Source: Nguyenibacter vanlangensis
GTDB lineage: Bacteria > Pseudomonadota > Alphaproteobacteria > Acetobacterales > Acetobacteraceae
Assembly (NCBI RefSeq): GCF_038719015.1
Contig: NZ_CP152276.1
Location: forward strand, 2,988,001-3,052,000
Length of the DNA: 64,000 bases
Direction of reading: 5' to 3'
Within the stretch, counting starts at the first letter, position 1; the number at the start of each line of letters is the position of its first letter. The translations under genes were made by a program, and so were the position numbers. Positions 59,323 through 64,000 of the stretch are shown piece after piece. Under the pieces are notes generated by a model. The model had not been told where the DNA came from. It saw only the letters and a list, made by a program, of their open reading frames with translations, and did not search any database.

Positions 59323-61181
59323 GCCGCCTGCCGCAAATGAGAGAGCAGCGCCATCAGCGCCGAGGGGGTGATGCCGGGAATGCGCTGGGCTGCGCTGAAG
59401 CTGGCGGGGCGGGCGGCGGCCAGGCGTTCCTGCATTTCGATGCTGAGGCCGCCGATGCGGCGATAATCGAGATCGGGCGGCAGGGCGATGCGGGTTTCGG
59501 CCTCGAGCTGGCGGATTTCGCGCTGCTGGCGGAGCAGGTAGCCGCTATAGCGGGATTCGGTCTCCACATGGCGGCGGACGCGCGAGTCGAGGGCGGCGAA
59601 CCAGGGCGCGATGCGGTCGATGGCGTCGGGAGTGGCGGTGGTGGCCAGCACGTCGCGCAGGCTGCGCCGCCTGCCGTCGGCCGAGACGGCGATTCCGGCC
59701 TGGTGCAGGGCGTCGGGCAGGTAGCTTTCCTGCCCCGCCCTGTCCATGGCCTGGGCGATGGCGGCCGCATCGGAATGGAACAGGGCGGCGCGGGCGGCAC
59801 CGACACAGCCCCAGCCGATGCCGCGTCCGGTCAGGCGCAGGTCGGCATTGTCGGCGCGCAGGCTGAGCCGGTACTCGGCGCGTGAGGTGAACATGCGATA
59901 GGGTTCGGAGACGCCCTGGGTCGTCAGGTCGTCGATCATCACCCCCAGATAGGCGCTGCCGCGATCGATGGTGACGCAGTCGGCGCCACCGGCGCGGCGA
60001 GCGGCATTGATGCCGGCCAGCAGGCCCTGGGCGCCGGCTTCCTCATACCCCGTGGTGCCGTTGATCTGGCCGGCCAGGAACAGGCGGGGCAGCGCGAGCA
60101 GTTCCAGGGTCGGGGCCAGGGCGCGCGGATCGACATAATCATATTCCACGGCATAGCCCGGGCGGACGATGGTGCAGCGCTCCAGGCCGGGGATCGAATG
60201 GATCATCCGTTCCTGGATATCGGCCGGCAGGCTGGTGGAGATGCCGTTGGGATAGACCAGATCGCCGCCCGGATTGCCCGGCAGGGCCTCGGGTTCGAGG
60301 AAGATCTGGTGGCTGTCGCGTTCGGCGAAGCGGACCACCTTGTCCTCGATCGACGGGCAGTAGCGCGGGCCGCGTCCGGCGATTGCCCCGCCATAGACGG
60401 CCGAGAGATGCAGATGGTCGCGGATCAGTGCATGGGTCCGCGGCGTGGTGGCGGTGATCCGGCAGGCGATCTGCGGGTTGGCGATCCGGCCGGTCAGGCG
60501 GCTGAACGGTTCGGGGCATGCGTCGCCCCGATCCTCGGCCAGAGCGTCCCAGTCGATGGTGGCGCGATCCAGCCGGGCCGGCGTGCCGGTCTTGAGCCGG
60601 CCCATCGGCAGGCCGAGCGCCTGCAGCCGTTCGCCGAGCGCGTGGGCCGGGGCCTCGCCCACCCGGCCGGCGGGGCGGCTGTCATGGCCGATATGGATGA
60701 CGCCGCGCAGGAAGGTGCCGGCGGTCAGCACCACCGCGCCGGCGGCGAAGCGGCGTCCGTCCTCGCACACCACGCCGGCGGCGTGTCCGGCCTGGTCCAG
60801 GATGAGGTCGCCGGCCGCGCCCTCGACGATGGCGAGACCGGGGGTCTCGGCCAGCAGGTCCTGGATCGCGCGGCGATAGAGCGAACGGTCGGCCTGGGCG
60901 CGCGGGCCGTGCACCGCCGGGCCCTTGGAGCGGTTGAGCAGCTTGAAATGGATGCCGGCGCGATCGGCGGCGCGGCCCATCAGCCCGTCCAGCGCATCGA
61001 TTTCGCGCACCAGATGGCCCTTGCCGATGCCGCCGATGGCCGGGTTGCACGACATGGCGCCGATCGTGTCGCGGCGATGGGTCAGCAGCATCGTGCGCGC
61101 GCCGCAGCGCGCGGCGGCAGCGGCGGCCTCGCACCCCGCATGGCCGCCGCCGATCACGATGACGTCATATTCGCCGCTCAC
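59319..61181 (-). CDS. mnmG: tRNA uridine 5-carboxymethylaminomethyl modification enzyme
   Basis: FAD enzyme that with MnmE modifies the wobble uridine of some tRNAs. The 620-residue protein has the FAD motif [35 protein letters not shown] GidA signature, [13 protein letters not shown] and [19 protein letters not shown] 61181 is chosen because AAGGAG lies upstream and the conserved domain begins at once; the ATG at 61250 would run into mnmE. Confidence 0.95.
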   Translation of the reverse strand: MSGEYDVIVIGGGHAGCEAAAAAARCGARTMLLTHRRDTIGAMSCNPAIGGIGKGHLVREIDALDGLMGRAADRAGIHFKLLNRSKGPAVHGPRAQADRSLYRRAIQDLLAETPGLAIVEGAAGDLILDQAGHAAGVVCEDGRRFAAGAVVLTAGTFLRGVIHIGHDSRPAGRVGEAPAHALGERLQALGLPMGRLKTGTPARLDRATIDWDALAEDRGDACPEPFSRLTGRIANPQIACRITATTPRTHALIRDHLHLSAVYGGAIAGRGPRYCPSIEDKVVRFAERDSHQIFLEPEALPGNPGGDLVYPNGISTSLPADIQERMIHSIPGLERCTIVRPGYAVEYDYVDPRALAPTLELLALPRLFLAGQINGTTGYEEAGAQGLLAGINAARRAGGADCVTIDRGSAYLGVMIDDLTTQGVSEPYRMFTSRAEYRLSLRADNADLRLTGRGIGWGCVGAARAALFHSDAAAIAQAMDRAGQESYLPDALHQAGIAVSADGRRRSLRDVLATTATPDAIDRIAPWFAALDSRVRRHVETESRYSGYLLRQQREIRQLEAETRIALPPDLDYRRIGGLSIEMQERLAAARPASFSAAQRIPGITPSALMALLSHLRQAA

Positions 61182-61197
61182 CCCTGCCCGCTCCTTC

Positions 61198-62517
61198 CTA
61201 TTTGCCGATGCAGAACTGGCCGAACACGGTGTCGAGCAGATCCTCGACATCGACCCGGCCGGTCAGGCGCCCCAGGGCGCGCATCGCCAGGCGCAGTTCC
61301 TCGCCCCGCATCTCTGGCCAGTCCATATCGAGTGCATGGGCCAGATGGCCAGCGCTTTCTTCAATCGCGGCACGATGGCGGGCCCGCGTCAGCGGCGGCC
61401 CGGCCCGGGATGCGGTCAAGGCGCGGGCACGGTCGGCCAGGGCGGCGCGCAGAGCGTCCATGCCGGTACCCTGGCGGACGCTGACGGCCAGGGCGCCCTC
61501 GGGGGATTGGTGCCGGGCGTGTTCGGCGAGGTCGATCTTGTTGCGCACCAGGAGGGCGCCGGGCGGGAGGTCCGACGGAGGCGCCGTGCCGTCGGTCACG
61601 GCGATCACGCAATCGGCCTGTTTCACGTGAAACAGGGCGCGGCGGACGCCCTCGGCCTCGATCTCGTCTTCGGTCTCGCGCAGGCCGGCGGTGTCGATCA
61701 GGGTGACGGGCACGTCGCCCAGCACCACCCGGATTTCGATCGCATCGCGGGTGGTGCCGGCGATCGAGGAGACGATCGCGGCGTCGCGTTCGGCCAGCGC
61801 GTTCAGCAGGCTGGATTTGCCGACATTGGGCGGCCCGACAATGGTGAAGACCAGGCCGCGCCGCAGTTTCTCGCCCCGGCCGGCATCGTCCAGATGGGCC
61901 CGCATCGCGTCGCGCAAGGCGGCCAGTTCGGCCAGCAGGGCGGATTCGACTTCGGGCGGCAGGTCTTCGTCGGGGAAGTCGATCAGGGCTTCCTGATGGG
62001 CCAGCGCGGTGCGCAGGCGGTCGGCCCAGCCTTCATAGAGACGGCTGAGCGTGCCGTCGGCCTGGCCCAGGGCCTGGCGGCGCTGGGCCTCGGTTTCCGC
62101 GTCGATCAGGTCGGCGATGCCTTCGGCCTCGATCAGGTCGAGGCGGCCGTTGGCGAAGGCGCGGCGGGTGAATTCGCCCGGTTCGGCCGGACGGGCGCCC
62201 AGCGCCACCAGCGCGTCGGCGACCCCGGCGATGACCGCCGGGCCGGCATGCAGATGGAGTTCGGCGCTGTCCTCGCCGGTATAGGAGCGCGGGGCGGGAA
62301 ACCACAGGACGAGGGCGCGGTCCAGCAGGACCGGTTCGGCACCTGCCGCACGGCGCCAGAGCCCGCGCAGCGATGCCTGGCGCGGTTCCGGCAGGGTGCC
62401 GCACAGGGCGCGCAGGATCGGGCCGGTGCCGGTGCCGCTGAGGCGCAGTACGGCGATGGCCGCGCGCCCTGCCCCGGTCGCCAGCGCGAAGATGGGCGCC
62501 TGGCCTGTCTGCGTCAT
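61198..62517 (-). CDS. mnmE: tRNA modification GTPase MnmE
   Basis: Partner of MnmG. The 439-residue protein has the N-terminal folate-binding domain ([19 protein letters not shown]), a central helical domain, an inserted G domain with [32 protein letters not shown] and NKID, and the C-terminal FCIGK with the conserved Cys. The G domain stretch ALFHVKQAD is encoded by a perfect parS site. First gene of mnmE-mnmG-rsmG-parA-parB, 16 bp before mnmG. Confidence 0.95.
   Translation of the reverse strand: MTQTGQAPIFALATGAGRAAIAVLRLSGTGTGPILRALCGTLPEPRQASLRGLWRRAAGAEPVLLDRALVLWFPAPRSYTGEDSAELHLHAGPAVIAGVADALVALGARPAEPGEFTRRAFANGRLDLIEAEGIADLIDAETEAQRRQALGQADGTLSRLYEGWADRLRTALAHQEALIDFPDEDLPPEVESALLAELAALRDAMRAHLDDAGRGEKLRRGLVFTIVGPPNVGKSSLLNALAERDAAIVSSIAGTTRDAIEIRVVLGDVPVTLIDTAGLRETEDEIEAEGVRRALFHVKQADCVIAVTDGTAPPSDLPPGALLVRNKIDLAEHARHQSPEGALAVSVRQGTGMDALRAALADRARALTASRAGPPLTRARHRAAIEESAGHLAHALDMDWPEMRGEELRLAMRALGRLTGRVDVEDLLDTVFGQFCIGK
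61619..61634. promoter_or_regulatory. parS: parS site, perfect 16-mer, inside mnmE
   Basis: TGTTTCACGTGAAACA matches the bacterial parS consensus at all 16 positions, 2.3 kb from the second site and 13.5 kb from the candidate oriC. Confidence 0.95.
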
Positions 62518-62653
62518 GCTGCCTGGGTCCTTTCTGGTTGCGGCGCTTCGGTTGCGGGTGCTCGCACCCTGTTGCATGTCGCATCCGGCGGCGGAAGAGT
62601 ACAAAATGCGCAGCCAGAACGATATTGGGACGGGCCGGGCCCGGGATCATACT

Positions 62654-63127
62654 ATGCCGCAACTTTCGATGCATTCGCCGCTGGGCGATCTGACCCTGAC
62701 CGAGGAAGACGGGGCGATCGTCGCCCTGGATTGGGGCTGGGGGCGCGACCAGGACGAGACGCACCTGCTCCGTGCGGCGTGCGACCGGCTGGATGCGTAT
62801 TTCGACGGGGCGGCGGATGATTTCTCCGACCTGGTGCTGGCCCCGTACGGCACGCCCTATCGGCGTGCGGTGTGGCAGGCGCTGCGGGCGATCCCGCCGG
62901 GACAGACCCGGACCTATCGCGACATCGCGCAGGTGGCCGGCGGGTCGCCGCGTTCGGTCGGGCAGGCCAATGGCGCCAACCCGATTCCGATCCTGATCCC
63001 GTGCCATCGGGTGGTCGCCGCCCGGGGGCTGGGCGGCTATTCGGGCGATGGCGGGCTGGCGGACAAATTGTATCTGCTGGAATTGGAGCGGGCGCCGATC
63101 CCGGCGCATCCGGCCGATCTGTTTTAA
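62654..63127 (+). CDS. ogt: methylated-DNA--protein-cysteine methyltransferase
   Basis: Repairs O6-alkylguanine by transferring the alkyl group to its Cys. The 157-residue protein has the active-site motif PILIPCHRVVAARG, the recognition helix with YRDIAQVAGGSPRSVGQANGANP and the Ogt-type end. ATG 62654 sits before the first conserved strand. Divergent from mnmE over a 136-bp gap. Confidence 0.92.
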   Translation: MPQLSMHSPLGDLTLTEEDGAIVALDWGWGRDQDETHLLRAACDRLDAYFDGAADDFSDLVLAPYGTPYRRAVWQALRAIPPGQTRTYRDIAQVAGGSPRSVGQANGANPIPILIPCHRVVAARGLGGYSGDGGLADKLYLLELERAPIPAHPADLF

Positions 63128-63170
63128 GACAAATCTTTATCCGAACCTGAAATTCAAGGGAGAAATTGCG

Positions 63171-64000
63171 ATGTACAGGGCAGTGCGCATCCATGATTAC
63201 GGCGGACCCGAGGTCTTGACGCTGGACATGCTGCCCGACCCGGTGCCCGGACGGGGCGAGATCCTGCTGCGGCAGGAGGCGATCGGGGTCAATTTCATCG
63301 ACATCTATTTTCGCAAGGGGATCTACAAGCTGCCGTCCCTGCCCGCCGTTCCGGGCATGGAGGGCGCGGGCGTGGTGGAGGCGGTGGGCGCGGACGTGAC
63401 CGGCCTGGCGCCCGGCGATCGCGTGGCCTATCCCAGCGCGCTGGGCAGCTATGCCGAATTGCGCACCATCGCGGCGGACCGGGTGGTGACCCTGCCGCCG
63501 GATATCGGCTTCGATACGGCGGCGGCGGCGATGCTGCGTGGGCTGACGGTGCATATGCTGCTGCAAGAGGTGTACCAGGCCAAGGCCGGGGAGACGATCC
63601 TGGTGCATGCGGCGGCGGGGGGTGTCGGGCTGCTGATGTGCCAGTGGGCGCGGCATCTGGGGCTGCGGGTGATCGGCGTGGTCTCGTCCGAGGACAAGGG
63701 CGAGCTGGCGCGGCAGAACGGCGCCGCCGAGATTCTGGTCGGGCATGACAATCTGGCGGCGCGAGTGCGCAAGCTGACCGACGGCGCGATGGTGCCGGTG
63801 GTCTATGACAGCGTGGGCAAGGAGACGTTCGTCGCCAGCCTGGATTGCCTGGCGCCGCGCGGGCTGATGGTCAGTTACGGCAACGCCTCGGGCGAGGTGA
63901 CGGGGATATCGGCGGGCATGCTGGCCACGCGCGGCAGCCTGTACCTGACCCGGCCGACGCTTGCGACCTATATCGCGCAACGCCCGGCCCTGCTGAAGGG
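63171..64000 (+). CDS. NADPH:quinone oxidoreductase, cut by the window end
   Basis: Medium-chain dehydrogenase without zinc ligands. It starts at ATG 63171 after AAGGGAGA and runs off the window. Visible: HDYGGPEVL, GVNFIDIYFRKGIY, PAVPGMEGAGVVEAVG and the NADPH motif VHAAAGGVGLLMCQWARHLG, the zeta-crystallin/QOR pattern. At least 276 residues are present; about 50 are missing. It is 43 bp after ogt on the same strand and may be co-transcribed. Confidence 0.9.
   Translation, partial: MYRAVRIHDYGGPEVLTLDMLPDPVPGRGEILLRQEAIGVNFIDIYFRKGIYKLPSLPAVPGMEGAGVVEAVGADVTGLAPGDRVAYPSALGSYAELRTIAADRVVTLPPDIGFDTAAAAMLRGLTVHMLLQEVYQAKAGETILVHAAAGGVGLLMCQWARHLGLRVIGVVSSEDKGELARQNGAAEILVGHDNLAARVRKLTDGAMVPVVYDSVGKETFVASLDCLAPRGLMVSYGNASGEVTGISAGMLATRGSLYLTRPTLATYIAQRPALLK

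Overview
The window reads as chromosomal DNA of an acetic acid bacterium (Acetobacteraceae, Alphaproteobacteria; a Gluconacetobacter/Komagataeibacter-like host fits best). Reasons: very high GC with long shadow ORFs on most antisense strands, an alphaproteobacterial split F0 ATP synthase operon with two b-type subunits, a permease-less regulatory phosphotransferase chain (hprK-rapZ-EIIA-HPr-EI), an L-idonate dehydrogenase-like gene, an OprB-type sugar porin, and an mnmE-mnmG-rsmG-parA-parB operon. The naming of the host is inference from gene content and style only.

Layout. 1-5.05 kb is an AT-richer accessory island: a broken ATP-grasp ligase gene (frameshifts plus an IS4-type element with a clean 9-bp target duplication), then a stand-alone class II glutamine amidotransferase, a 2-oxoglutarate/Fe(II) oxygenase, a YbaK-type aminoacyl-tRNA deacylase and an EamA exporter. 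This set looks like the end of a small pathway that makes, detoxifies and exports a modified amino acid, and is the most unusual part of the window. 5.2-11.5 kb holds a second, host-like EamA transporter, a large PAS-GGDEF-EAL phosphodiesterase, an IS5-type element inside a family of palindromic repeats, purU and a DUF2721 protein. 11.5-16.6 kb: a GT83/GT2 lipid-glycosylation pair and the F0 operon atpI-B-E-F'-F. 16.7-25.4 kb: purH, pabC, pabB, then the PTS chain ptsP, ptsH, EIIA, rapZ, hprK. 25.5-28.4 kb: a RidA protein, a divergent HxlR/SDR pair and a second IS5-type copy in the same repeats. 28.4-35.8 kb: a sugar-acid or hydroxy-acid utilisation cluster (2-hydroxyacid dehydrogenase, MhpD-type hydratase, MHS transporter, Gfo/Idh oxidoreductase, heme-degrading-type UPF0303 protein, IdnD, GarR-like reductase).

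35.9-46.6 kb: DUF2501, YggT, tRNA-Ala(CGC), a lipid kinase, a membrane diguanylate cyclase, an OprB porin, a sulfotransferase, a YcaQ-type DNA glycosylase, a divergent SRAP protein, an aldose epimerase, hemJ and a HAD phosphatase. hemE (minus) and maf (plus) diverge from a 431-bp gap at 47.66-48.09 kb that has DnaA-box-like 9-mers, an AT-rich tract and a strong inverted repeat; by analogy with the Caulobacter and Rickettsia origins beside hemE it is the candidate oriC. Then come tRNA-Ala(GGC), an FtsX-type permease and its ATPase divergent from tesA, DoxX, a YncE/phosphoesterase fusion, tRNA-Lys(CTT), parB-parA-rsmG-mnmG-mnmE (with two parS sites inside rsmG and mnmE), ogt, and a quinone oxidoreductase cut by the window end. 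The oriC candidate, parABS and mnmEG together place this window at the replication origin of the chromosome.
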